Shown: in pieces, positions 1 through 10,565 of the stretch
How positions within the stretch are numbered: the first letter of the stretch is position 1
How the letters are laid out: each line of letters opens with the position of its first letter
From: Polytrichum commune
Lineage: Eukaryota; Streptophyta; Polytrichopsida; Polytrichales; Polytrichaceae
Length of the DNA: 64,000 nt
NCBI GenBank assembly: GCA_950295325.1
Contig: OX485805.1
Span: forward strand, 36,195,501-36,259,500
Direction: 5' to 3'
The notes under the pieces: generated by a model
Told to the model about the DNA's origin: nothing
What the model saw: only the letters and a program-made list of their open reading frames with translations
Databases searched by the model: none
Program-made: the position numbers and the translations under genes

Positions 1-64
1 TTATCTAAGGGCATCAATGAATCCACAAATTTAGGCAAAGTCAACAAGCCATGGTACAAGGCTA

Positions 65-147
65 GGGCGAACCAACTCATACATTGGTTCTTTGGAGGCA
101 AGGGTTTAGGCATCCAACAAGGAATATGTGTATGGGTTGGTTCGCCC
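65..147 (+). repeat. 83-bp terminal-inverted-repeat element, copy 1
   Basis: The unit opens with gggcgaaccaa and closes with ttggttcgccc, a clear terminal inverted repeat around a short core (ggcaagggtttaggcatcca). An 83-bp copy in opposite orientation lies at 631-713. There is no coding capacity. It is best read as a very short non-autonomous DNA element (MITE-like); no target duplication could be resolved. Confidence 0.7.
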
Positions 148-417
148 AAATCATGGCACATGAGGTGCTTGTGGCCTCTAGCCTTGACAACAAACACGGA
201 GAACCGACCGCTAAGTCACAGATGAACCAGCGAGCAAGTCCAGTAATTCATGCATATGCATTTGCATCCGCGAACAGAGAATGGCCTCCATCCGGGATGC
301 TGGTAATTATTATTCTATATTTGAACATAGTACAAATTTAGTCCGAATTTATCTTGAAAATATTGATATTTTCTATATAATCCATTGAATCTACAAATTT
401 GTAAGTATAAGTCTAAA

Positions 418-580
418 TTTCGTAATGAAAGCATCATTTTACCCATCATTACCCATCCTTTTAGAGGAATCTATGAAATATACGTCAAACTAACAAAACA
501 AAACAAAATCGGAAGGTGTCATCATGTGGACTTGGAAACACTAGGATCTTGACTAGTTATGCCCAAAATCCTCCCCGGAG
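418..580 (+). repeat. Dispersed repeat E, partial copy
   Basis: Carries the family core ggacttggaaacactaggat followed by a cttgac...tatgccc segment. The same core recurs near 1905, 33690 and, reverse complemented, near 46060. Family identity is unknown and there is no coding capacity. Confidence 0.5.
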
Positions 581-630
581 ATTGAGCCAAACTACCGCCT
601 TCATGGTGCACCCTACCACAATGGAGATTT

Positions 631-713
631 GGGCGAACCAATCCATACACTCGCTCCTTGTTGGATGCCTAAATCCTTGCCTCCAAGGAACCAATGTATG
701 GGTTGGTTCGCCC
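631..713 (-). repeat. 83-bp terminal-inverted-repeat element, copy 2
   Basis: Reverse-oriented copy of the unit at 65-147, differing at only a handful of positions and with the same gggcgaaccaa/ttggttcgccc ends. The pair is separated by about 480 bp, so together they form a large inverted repeat that could fold back. Confidence 0.7.
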
Positions 714-836
714 TAGCCCCACAATGGACTTAGTAAATATCTCTCTATTGACTCCATACTGCAAGCTGCAAGGTAAACTATGTCAAGAAATAGTTGTACC
801 ATTTGAAGCCATCTCCAATCCATAGAGAGGGGGAAT

Positions 837-1348
837 GAGGGCCACTTCACACAAGAGCCAAAAGCCGTGACCATGAAATTGTGAGAGCCCAAAAGAAAGT
901 GTCCAAAGGCCGTCCCGACAAACCTCCAAAATCATGTAGTGTGGTCACGGGCCGTCAAGTGTAGTGTGAAGTCATAGGTGACTGGGCCCTCAACCAAATG
1001 CTATTTCAATGAAATTCTATCTATGCGGGTCCTTGCACATGATAAAATAGAATATATCAATGGTTGTGAGCATTTGGAGTCCCTAGCTTGGAATATATCA
1101 ATGGTTTGTGTTAGGCCTACCTTCAAGAGGTGGTTTTTGAAAATAATCCAAGTGATCATGAAACATGATCCATTTGATGCCATGTAGGAGTTCATGTAGA
1201 CTTTACATCCATCTTGCATTCACTTACTCCGTTGGTTCCTCAAGCGTAGTGTGAAGTGAACTTGGACCAGCTCCGCCCTTTCCACCGATGAGAATGCTTG
1301 AAGTGTAATGGTCACAGGCTCTCAATCTCATGTGTGAAGTGACCCTTA
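837..1348 (+). mobile_element. Repeat family B, copy 1 (about 510 bp, inverted termini)
   Basis: The left end, agggccacttcacac, and the right end, gtgtgaagtgacccttat, are inverted repeats of each other. Nearly the whole element recurs in reverse orientation at 54727-55232. Shared internal blocks include a ccaaaatcatgtagtgtggt segment and a segment around 1190-1240. No transposase is visible, so it is a non-autonomous DNA transposon candidate. The short ORFs inside it are incidental. Confidence 0.7.
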
Positions 1349-1484
1349 TTGTAAACGAGTGTACCTCTCATCCATCCAACATTAAAACGCTTGAAGTGTA
1401 GTGGTCATAGGCTCTCAGTCTCGTGTGTGAAGTGACCCTTATTATATACGAATGTACCTCTCATCCATCCAACATTAAAACCTT
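1298..1484 (+). repeat. Tandem duplication, about 93-bp period
   Basis: A block starting cttgaagtgtartggtca and ending ccatccaacattaaaac is present twice back to back, at roughly 1298-1388 and 1390-1484. It joins the right end of family B to the left end of family C, so the duplication probably followed insertion of one element beside the other. Confidence 0.65.
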
Positions 1485-1725
1485 GTAACGCCTATGCATA
1501 ACTTATATATAAGTTATGCATAATATATTAACTTATATATATCTTAACTTATATATAAGTTTGTTGCCGATACATCTCAAATGACCTCGAGAACACTAAT
1601 TTGGAGTCTTTAAAGTTAATGCCGATGTCAAATTCACTAAAGTAATAAGCAACCTCCGGGCTGCATATTATTTCAGGGTTTTTTTTATGTTGGATGAATG
1701 AGAGGTACGCTCGTACACACGATAA
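1440..1725 (+). mobile_element. Repeat family C, copy 1
   Basis: The left end, around tacctctcatccatccaaca, is mirrored by the right end, tgttggatgaatgagaggta. The internal motif catctcaaatgacctcgag is shared with copies at 43773-43988 and 51727-51945. This copy also contains a palindromic AT-rich insert at 1495-1560 made of repeated aacttatatata units. Non-coding MITE-like element. Confidence 0.7.
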
Positions 1726-1767
1726 TTCTCTCGCTCCCCAATCTACGAACAAAGAGAGCTCGCCGCT

Positions 1768-1975
1768 CGTTAATCACAGATGAAGCAGTTGGGATTGAGA
1801 AATATCCAGTTCAAGTTTGACAGACAAATCAAATGATCATTTTAGAGGAAATCACATATATATGAAGTAAATCTCAAATTATCAAAGAAAAACCGGGAGA
1901 AATCAGCATGTAGACCGGTTGGATTTGGAAACACTTGGATCCTCGACCGATTTTGCCCAGACTCTCTTCGTTTAC
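1768..1975 (+). repeat. Dispersed repeat E copy
   Basis: Matches 33545-33735 (same strand) and 46030-46203 (opposite strand) over gtttgag-like and ttggaaacact blocks. Diverged and non-coding. The following bases to 2319 hold the 3' flank of the MetE-like gene and nothing else recognised. Confidence 0.45.
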
Positions 1976-2319
1976 AATCTCCAGTTGAAGCCAGAGGCAT
2001 TACCCGGTCACGTCGCTGCAAGCAGCGAGAATTTTAAGCAACACTCTGAGCTCTCGGTCGCCAGGGAAACACAAACCTTCCATTAATCCTACCTCTACAT
2101 TACAACATACCGGTGGAGTCCAAGCACAACTAGGGACGCAGAAAACGCGTCGAATGGTTGTGGTTTATTATCCCCGGCGGATAGATTTCACAAAGCTTAC
2201 CACTTGCGAGTAATCAAAGCCAGCATCTCAAGGTCTGAGTTACCTTAACCAGGGCGGAGAATCGGTTGCAGGACAGATTGATACCGATGCAATGTCTCAA
2301 TCATGGCCAACAAATGTCA

Positions 2320-3462
2320 TTAGACTCCAAGCACTTGCGAAGCGAGCCGGACGCCTTCCAGACGGGCTGCAATCTTCTGCATTGCCACGTCGCGTGCGAA
2401 GTCCGGCGACCCGTGCTTCGGCTTCACGTCGCGGCTGAAAGGAGAGAATCCGCAGTCATCTGTCGCTCCAAGGCGCTCCAAGGGGATATACTTCGCAGCA
2501 AGCAAAAGCTCGTCACGGACGTGCTCAGCAGTCTCCACTTCCGGAGTGAGAGGGTTGATGACTCCAATGAAGCACACTTGCGGCACTCCGTTAGCGTCGG
2601 CCCGGCTGTGCTGGCCGCACAGCTTGTACACGCTCTCGCGATCCTCCTCGCTGGCGCACTGGATGAGGAAGTAGCCAGCGTTCATCTTGAACATGTGTTC
2701 CAGCAGCAGCGAGTACGGGACGTCCTTGCTGTGCACAGAGTCGCAGTCACCGCCGGGGCACGTGTGGATGCCAATGTTGCGCCTCTCGTCAACTGAGAAT
2801 CGATCTAGAACGCGGTTGTTTAAGTCGATAAACTCTTGCAGCATGTTCTTGCCTGTCCATGGGTTGCGCGAGTCGTTCTTGTTCGCCAGCCGGCCTTCAG
2901 TGAAGTCAATAGACACACGCACAGCGCCGGAGGCGAAGCACTGACGAATGTCTTTCTCGACCTCGTTGCACACGTCGTCCAAGAACTGCTCCCGCGGGTA
3001 GCCGGGGACCTCCTTGTCGAGCGGGTACAACAACATCATCATCGACGGTGAGATGACAGCCATTTTTAAAGGATGTGTTGCAACTTTCTTGTTCTTTTCG
3101 AGAAACTCGGATGCATAAGTCTTATACCTGAACGGGCCGCCTGTGAGGCGTGGCAATTGCCGGTGATGGCCATCATCGAATATGGCAAAGAACTGCCCAT
3201 CGCCAGCTAGATTTTCCACCAATCCGGTCCCCGCTAGAGTATCCGTGATGGAGTAGGTTGCGAAGCTCGATTTTTGTTGCTCGCCGTCGGTGACAATTGG
3301 CTCGCCTGTTGCCTCCAACCGCTTGATGGAGTCCACAGCCGCTTCCTCCTGCAAGGATTGAAGCTGCGACCAGGTTATCTCCCCTTTGTCGTAGTTGGCA
3401 TACGCCTCTTGCAGCTTCATCGGCCTCGGTAGAGAGCCGACGAGCTCGGTGGGGATCGGCAT
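2320..3462 (-). CDS. MetE-like (cobalamin-independent methionine synthase C-terminal family) protein
   Basis: A single uninterrupted ORF of 380 codons. The ATG at 3462 is preferred because the product then begins MPIPTELVGSLPRP, as is usual in short MetE-C-terminal-like proteins; the frame extends seven codons upstream only to a TTG. The length suits the stand-alone single-barrel family, roughly half of full MetE. Seen in the sequence: IHTCPGGD with H233 and C235, and GATDDCGFSPF with C337, matching three of the four zinc ligands of MetE. Where MetE has the Glu ligand this protein shows IQCAS (267-271), so the fourth ligand is not obvious. Expected role is methyl transfer to a thiol such as homocysteine in the cytosol; the real acceptor is unknown. 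The gene is intronless, visibly richer in GC than its flanks and preceded by a tandem-repeat promoter. That suggests horizontal acquisition or retroposition, which is inference. Confidence 0.9.
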   Translation of the reverse strand: MPIPTELVGSLPRPMKLQEAYANYDKGEITWSQLQSLQEEAAVDSIKRLEATGEPIVTDGEQQKSSFATYSITDTLAGTGLVENLAGDGQFFAIFDDGHHRQLPRLTGGPFRYKTYASEFLEKNKKVATHPLKMAVISPSMMMLLYPLDKEVPGYPREQFLDDVCNEVEKDIRQCFASGAVRVSIDFTEGRLANKNDSRNPWTGKNMLQEFIDLNNRVLDRFSVDERRNIGIHTCPGGDCDSVHSKDVPYSLLLEHMFKMNAGYFLIQCASEEDRESVYKLCGQHSRADANGVPQVCFIGVINPLTPEVETAEHVRDELLLAAKYIPLERLGATDDCGFSPFSRDVKPKHGSPDFARDVAMQKIAARLEGVRLASQVLGV

Positions 3463-3486
3463 TTCTCTTGCACTACCGATCAAACA

Positions 3487-3712
3487 CGGTGCTCTAATTC
3501 AACTTATACGGTCAAATCAAACACAGAGTGCTCTTCAGCTTATACGATCTAATCAAACACAGAGTGCTCTTCAACTTGAACGATCAACCAAAGATAGACT
3601 TGCTCTCCAACTGAATAGATTGCCCTTCGACTTCTACAATCGATTCATTGACAGTGCTCATCTTCAACTGAACAGAATGCTAGACTTCAACTTATACGAT
3701 CAAATTATCAGG
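3487..3712 (-). promoter_or_regulatory. Tandem-repeat promoter/leader of the MetE-like gene
   Basis: Directly upstream of the minus-strand gene is a direct repeat of about 36-39 bp. Each unit contains gtgctctt, then ttatacga, then atcaaacacaga on the plus strand. The first two units are nearly identical; three more are progressively diverged. The repeats start within about 25 bp of the ATG, so they lie in the 5' UTR or core promoter. The repeat also yields a spurious repetitive ORF on the plus strand. Confidence 0.7.
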
Positions 3713-5480
3713 TTGGCCACCCTCTCTTGATCGCCAATGTCAAAGGGACCCTGAGGCCAGAGTAGGACTCTCTAATTTTTATGTAACCAGCCACGGCCGA
3801 TTTTGTTTCAAACAATTTTTTCCTGCAACAATGACGCACAATAATCGCCACCGTGAGTCACGATTCCGGGCACTCGATATCATTTCTTTCTGCCATCCAT
3901 CATTCGACAGGCTAGCATTATCCTCTGGCTGTCACTAACTATCCACTTGTGTGTTTTTTTTCTTTTTTTTTCCCTTTGGTTTTTGGAATCCAATGGTGTT
4001 GACTGGCCTTGAGATGCTCCACCAGTCTCTCCAAGTTTTCTCATTACTATTGGCTTTTGAGGGTTTTTATTTCTTAGGGCTTAAGATGTCATTGCATGGT
4101 CTCCATGACAATTTATAATCCCTCTAGAATATGAAAAGCTAGTTTTCACTTGGTCTATGAGATTGAAGTCATATTCACAAAACTATATGTATATTTTGGC
4201 GACCTATGGTGAGAATGGGTAGTGACACCGATGTAGACAAAATCAATCGACCGTCAATGACAACATGTTGAGTTGACAGTTTGGAGATGGCCCAGGACAT
4301 TGGTTCATATGGACCATACCAAAATGGATCCAAACTAGTTCATTACAATAATAAAAATATGATGATTACAAATGGCTTAGATGATTAATTATATACACAC
4401 ACATCATGTATTTAAGTCTAGATCATTTATACAAGCCAAAATCTCCCTAAATTTCTTTCTCATACATGTATTGGTCCATCGTTAAGATAACTCCCGACAC
4501 ACACCATTGTACATGTCATTCTTCATTCAAAGTGATTGTGTCACTGCTGCTACGAGTGTATATAATATCACACACATGATGCCCATAATTTATCAAAGTG
4601 CTCCCCACGTACCACTCCAAAAGCAGTAGGCATCAACTTGCACTCATATAGAGTCTTTTTTCCAAGCAATTATCTCTTCAAAAAGGGGTGAAAAAGGGCC
4701 CATACATACATCGATCTTTACTTATCACTTGTGGTGTACTCCATCTTCTGGGCGTGATCAAGTGGATTGGATTCCTCGAGTTCGTTTTTATTTCACATAC
4801 TTCCGACCTTTCTTTGACAAACCGAAACAAATCAAAATTCCATTTAAACTAAGGTAAAATATGGATTTCTGGAGTTTGTTGAAAAAAGGTTGGTGGGTAT
4901 GGCAAGCCACTATTACAGTAATTTGATTTGCACAGAATGCCAAGAAAAGACTACAAAAAGGTAGAAGGAAATCAATTCTCATTAGCTAATTTAACTTCTT
5001 TGGCAAGGTGTTTGCTTTGAGTGAATGACCTACAATGGGATGAACGAGCATATTCTATCTTCTACCATCAGAGTCTAGATATATGAATAATATAATTCTT
5101 GTAGTAGGTCTGCATTTGGTATGGTGGTTAGTATCTTGTCTTGTATATATTTTCTATTTGAATGGAAAATGTTGGTGTAGTGTTGATGTGTGATGAAAGT
5201 GGGGAACTTCATAGCTTCAAAGCTGACAACTTTAAAACTCACAAATGGGTTGTTAGATTCCTGCAAGTGGAATGATCTCTGAGTTCAAACCCGAGTTCCC
5301 TTTTCAAAGCTCGTAGTTTCCACTATCTCACAACTTCAGTACTCGCCCTTTCAAAACTTCACAGCTTCGAAACTCACAAATTAATGGGGTGTTAGATCCA
5401 AATCTTCCGGATTTGCTCTTCTGGCCAAGAATTCAAGACCCACTCAAAGCGATGCAAAGGAGTACATGATGAACCACACT
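3713..5480. other. Intergenic, no gene recognised
   Basis: AT-rich sequence with a pyrimidine run near 3952-3975 and no ORF of protein-like composition on either strand. Short palindromic or microsatellite-like patches only. Confidence 0.5.
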
Positions 5481-5815
5481 CTCAACGTGTGGGTTGCAAT
5501 GAAGAGAGACAAAGCAAGATCTACAAGCAAGCGACAAGAACAAAAGATGGAAAGATCCGTGACACCAAAGCACGCATGTTACTCATATTGTTCATAAATA
5601 CAGCGATGTTCTCAACACTACCCTCCAATGTCATAAAAAATGTCCATCAATACTCCCCACATCAAAGCCTACCGTACTACAATCAATGCTCATCAATATG
5701 TTCATCTCACACTCTTTCAAAAGCTCTCCACAAAAACCCTCATCATCGCTACATATGTCCCTCACTTCTGGATATCTAACCCACCAGTCCATCTAAAGAT
5801 CCTCGCAATCATCTC

Positions 5816-6410
5816 ATCCAAACCCTCACTTGAGCTTTGCCAACGCCACCACTGCGATGGGCAACCCCCAGAAGTGACCTACAATCCTCCACCCAAACTT
5901 TTGACCCGAAGACACCATCAATACTCTCACCTTAGATCTAACCCAGGTTACACAAAGGTTCACCAGTATGGCAACCTCAAACCTCTTCAAGAGATTCTCA
6001 CAATTATAACATCATAACCCTCACTTAAGCTTGGGCACCACACTAGTGTGGTGCCCACCTCCCAAAAGTGATTCGAAATCCTCCACCAAAACTCCGGTTT
6101 TGAAGATGTCATCAACACTTTCAACTCAAATCTGACCACGATCCTAGAAATGCTCATCAATATGCCAATCCCAAACCCCTTCAAGATATCCCCACAAAAG
6201 CTCTCTAACCTCTCTACCTCTCATACTTAAACATCTACCTCTCATACCAATCGACCTAATCCACCAATCCACACAACCCTCTCATCAAAACCTTCACTCA
6301 AGTTGCACCAACACCAACACTCATATGTGCTCCAAATACAACCCAAAATCCTTCGCCAAAACTCCTTATCCAAGGATATCATCAGTCAATCCCAACAACC
6401 AACAAGGTGA
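5816..6410 (+). repeat. Imperfect tandem monomers (about 195 bp) ahead of a LINE endonuclease ORF
   Basis: Units starting aaccctcactt(g/a)agctt recur at about 5819, 6017 and, more diverged, 6290. Each goes on to a ctccacc(c/a)aaac segment, a gaagac/gatatcatca block and a caaacc(t/c)cttcaaga block. The region is extremely poor in G on this strand, like the ORF that follows. Position and composition suggest leader (promoter) monomers of a non-LTR retrotransposon, by analogy with monomeric LINE 5' UTRs. Confidence 0.5.
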
Positions 6411-6434
6411 GCCACCTTATAGCCACAACCACCT

Positions 6435-7235
6435 ATGAATACATTATTAATCAACAAATCACTTATGAAAGAAAGATCACATCACAACAACTCCAACAAA
6501 ACCTCCCCAATTATCCCAAGTCAATTGACCTATGAATTCATTAAATGCAACTACCCTATAACCGGATTCACACCAAAACCAAACATTATCATGCCCACAC
6601 ATCCACTACCACAAACACAACCCACAAAAACCTCCACCATGCATACTCACATTATTACATGGAACACATGGCATATCAACTCTAGTCTTCAAGACATTAT
6701 GGAACTAATAGAAAACATACAAATTGAACGCACAATTATTCTACTACAAGAAACCAAACTCTTAAAACACAAATCTACCACCTATATAGACAATAGATTC
6801 ACGGAATACAAAATCCTTCGTAATCACACAAATAACACAAATCTACGAGGAAACCCACAATTCACAACATTTGAACCCCCAAGAGGCGGCATCCTTGCCA
6901 TAATCCACATAAACATATACTCTACTAGAAATATTACCAAAATCCCCACACCAAAGAACATATCACCGTATTCACTAGCCTTTGAAATATCTAACAAACC
7001 ACTTACACCACTACTCATGATGAACCTATACATGCCCTGACATTCCACTAGCCTCCCACTCATCCCAATAGTCAAAGAGCAAATCAAAATCCTTACCAAA
7101 AACCACCCTACACACAAAGTGATATTAGCAAGGGACTTCGATAAAGACATCCTCCTAGTTGGCCGCATACACAATGACATTCCCCAAATCCCTAACCAGA
7201 GAACAAAGACTAGGCACAATTCATGCAAGGCCTAG
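6435..7235 (+). pseudogene. Decayed LINE endonuclease (exonuclease-endonuclease-phosphatase domain)
   Basis: The reading frame has the family order. ITWNTWHIN follows the Met at 6639, then IILLQETKL (catalytic Glu region), PPRGGILAIIH, MMNLYMP and, after an in-frame TGA at 7038-7040, VILARDFDKDILLVGR where the family has a GDFN-type motif. The stop, the GDFN degradation and loss of everything downstream make it a dead 5' fragment. It would have nicked target DNA for reverse transcription. Codons are strikingly C-rich and G-poor. A fragment with similar composition from the 3' end of such an element lies at 23170-24060. Confidence 0.75.
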
Positions 7236-8110
7236 ACCTTCATCCCCACTATTTTTTTAAGGGATGTTGTCTAATTGTGGGCACTTTCAACACCACATGC
7301 AACTTAACCTTGGATGGAATTGCGAATTCCCTTGTCCGGTCAACAAATGCCGATCACAAAAAGTGTTATTTCAAGCTTCAGAGTCGCAATATGGATTCAA
7401 AACTCAAAAGGGTCCCAAGTGATGATTATCGAGAAGAAGTCTATGGGCGATGAAAGCAGCTTCTAGCTTCTGGTGAGGCCACATCGCCTGTGCTTTCTCG
7501 ACCATCGGATCTGACCGATATAACCCTCTCCCCTAATCTCCTCCGTCCACTGCTTTCCCTCTTAATACAAACACATATGTGTTCCTAAATACTATGTTTA
7601 CTATGAACCTAGAATTGTAAAACTAGATTATGGACACATACCAATTGTTGAATGGTGTCTAGTCTTTACTACGAGCCTTGCCATAAGCTACATGCCCTAT
7701 TCAAACAATGCTTCTAAGTGGTTCTAACGCATATGGACATATTCAAGTATGGAAAGCACATATCCAAAAGAAAATGGTTCAAGAAAATGCTATGAATAAC
7801 AACCTCAAGTAGAAGTTCAAATTTTTTTCATATGTTCAACAATTATGTTCCACATTTGAATTCATCCATGTGTTGAAGTAATCTTTATATTGTTCTAGGA
7901 TCCCTATATGTGCCATAATGTTAGAACTTAATGGTAACCGTCATTGTAGGCTCGTCTACCTAATACCACTCAAATTTAGGTGTCCAATGAAGAAAAATGA
8001 CCATATACAGTCCTACATCTTCATAAGAACATATTGAACAAATATGTTGAAACATATTAACCTTTCCAAAGTATGCATGCATAAGTCGATTACTTTTTCA
8101 AACATTGGGA
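7236..8110. other. Intergenic, no gene recognised
   Basis: Diverged AT-rich sequence. No protein-like frame and no inverted termini were seen. Confidence 0.45.
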
Positions 8111-8126
8111 AACTTATATTTGAATG

Positions 8127-8460
8127 TTGTGCCGTAAAGCGTGTCTAAGGAAAGACACCATAAAGATACATGTTTAAAGTAGATTGGACTACGCCTTCAA
8201 TTTTTTATTTACTACTTTACATTCAATACTCAACACAATACAGGGGAACCTATGTAATCATTAAAGAAAGCAACAAAACATGCACTTCCGATTACCATAA
8301 CCAAATTAAAGGATGTCCAATTTGCTTCAACTTTATCTTTTTACCATAGAATTGCTAAAGCAACACAAAATTTGAAAAGTTATAAATCCGATCAGAATAT
8401 AGAAGATGGAGAACTAGAAAAGCTTAATCAAACAACACCCACTTACATTGCTTACATATT
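8127..8460 (+). repeat. Dispersed repeat D copy
   Basis: Carries the family blocks gacaccataaagatacatg, gattggactac, caacaaaacatgcacttccg and caaacaacacccactta in the same order as the better copies at 42298-42660 and 45109-45478. Non-coding; family class not determined. Confidence 0.55.
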
Positions 8461-8551
8461 GAATGATGTGTTTGGTTCACATCTTTGCTTTCCTTGCTTT
8501 GGCTGCATCAATGGGTATGAGGTATGTGAGTGTTATTTGGCTACTTTTCAT

Positions 8552-8700
8552 AATCAGACACTTATATTTGATTGGTATGTGGTTAGGTGAGGTTCAAAGA
8601 ACAAACACCATAAAAAGACACAAATTTAAAGAATCTAAGTATTGAGTTAAGGAATCAACAAACATGCACTTCCAATAATCATTGTGTATAAAAAGGACAA
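8552..8700 (+). repeat. Dispersed repeat D, truncated copy
   Basis: Begins with the family head (cacttatatttgattggtat, gtggttaggtgaggttcaaag) and runs through aacaaacatgcacttccaat before diverging. The stretch after it to 9060 contains a TA palindrome at 8746-8766 and a G run at 8850-8860. Confidence 0.5.
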
Positions 8701-9061
8701 TGTGAAGGTGGTGAGGCCGTTGCTCCGCCATTCCACACTATTCTTGCTTATATATATGTATATATAAACAAAAAAGGGCCACATGTCAAAGAACCCGTCT
8801 CAAAACAAACATGTGACAACAATGGATGAAACAAATATGGGAATAGGTGGGGGGGGGGTAACCTGGGGGAGGTGGCAAACATGGACAAAATATGACAAGC
8901 ATGACATAAGCAATAGGATAAAATATGACAATTTGGTTTAAAAAAAACAATTTTCTTCTTCTTAAAGTGCTCCATGGGGCATGATGATGGGTCATGGGGG
9001 CTTATGAACATGGGCATGTGCACTTGAATGCATGGGCATTTGAGGTTGGGTTCATCTAGAA

Positions 9062-9600
9062 TATCAATTTATATGCACGGGTGTACTGGGCCATGATGGC
9101 ACAAGGTCCAAGCTATCAACAAAATAAGGGAAGATGTGAATTTAAATTTGACTTTTTGTTAACGCTTCATTGTAGACTTTCTAACGCAACACAAGTTTTG
9201 TTGTGTAATTTTGATTGATAGAAGCCAAGAACATGAAAAACAATCCAAATAACACCCACATACCTTAACATATGGTAGATGGCTTTAAGTGGCTATCTTC
9301 CTTAATCAAATCCTATCGGTATGTGGTTGGGTGAGTATAAAGACACATGCTTAAAAGAGATTGGACTACATCTTCAAATATTGATACACTCAATAATGAA
9401 CACAATTGGGAGGACCTATGTATCCAATCAAGAAGTCAACATACATGCACTTCCAATAACCATGACTAAATTGGGGGAGGTCCAATTTTCAACATGTTTT
9501 TTTACAGATGATTCATCATAAATTTGCTAATGCAACAAGTTTGTTGTGTAAATATAATCAGTAGAAGTTGGAGAACATAACATTATTTGGTTGCATGGTT
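9062..9600 (+). repeat. Dispersed repeat D, two overlapping or nested copies
   Basis: A family tail (acaagttttgttgtgtaat, then caaataacacccacatacct) at about 9120-9270 is followed by a new head (ggtatgtggttgggtgag) at 9319 and a full set of internal blocks to about 9580. Another tail fragment lies near 9968-10005. Copies are inserted head to tail. Confidence 0.6.
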
Positions 9601-10039
9601 GTGTTCCATTCTATATTTAGCCTATGACATGGGCCTCCACTATCTTACCTTCATGAGAAGAAACTCATATAATAAGAAGAAAAGGACGTTGATATGAATT
9701 GTGAAAATATTGTGAATTGTGTCAGTTGTGTTAGTGATTATTGCTATGAATAATGCCCGGTTGAACAATACTTCATATGAATAGTGCCAGTATGGACAAT
9801 GATTCTTGTGAGTAGACTAGGAGTATAACTCCACCCAAATTTCCAATTTTTAGCCTGAATGTATGAATGATAAATGAATATTATCACTCTGCTTGAGGTC
9901 CCCACATAGTATAATTAACGTATTCTTAGGTCAATTGAGCTATTCCACATGGCTGAATAATGTTATGAACATGAAAAATGGACCAAATAACACCCACATA
10001 CTTTACCACTGATGCAGCCGAGGACCCAAGTGAAGAAAC

Positions 10040-10565
10040 ACAGAAGTTAGCATAAGGGTAAGGGAACATCCAAAAGGGAAATACGTGGAGGCAGAGCGCA
10101 GCCACGTGGCACCACGGCAGTGGCTACACCCGCGCACGCTGACGTGTTCTCGTCCTGTGTTCTCGCTTCTGTGGCGGCAGCCCTCTCGTTGCAAACCCCG
10201 CGGTAAACAGCGCGCGCGATGGCGACCGTGGATGGAACCCCCAATCCCGCGCGAACAACCACGCGGTAAATGGCGTGGCCGATATGGTCCGGCTCGGCCC
10301 TTGTTGATTCCCTTCCCTGCGGATGTGGCTATGGCGATGACGATGATGATGATGGCGTCGGAGTAGTCTGTCTCGCGAATGGCCCATTTCGTCGGGGAAG
10401 GAATTGCAATCCTGTCAATCTTCGCACCAAACCCTGCCGCCCGAAATTCAAAGCAGCCTGGTGCGGGGGCGGTGAGATTGCGGTGGTTGCATAGGAAGCA
10501 AGGGTTTGGAGTTTGAAGTTTGAAGCTCGAAGCTTGGGGTTCGAAGTTCGCGGGAGGGGGGGCAG
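10040..10565 (+). promoter_or_regulatory. GC-rich promoter/5' UTR of the CRSH-TPR gene
   Basis: A sharp rise in GC and CpG (gcgcgcgatggcgaccgtgg and similar) begins near 10060 and ends at the proposed start codon. An interrupted gat repeat lies at about 10332-10352. Long overlapping ORFs on both strands here are a by-product of the GC content. No clear TATA box was found, so the start site is undefined. Confidence 0.5.

Noticed and set aside
2266-2796. 176-codon plus-strand ORF
   Set aside because: It is antisense to the MetE-like gene and only reflects its codon bias.
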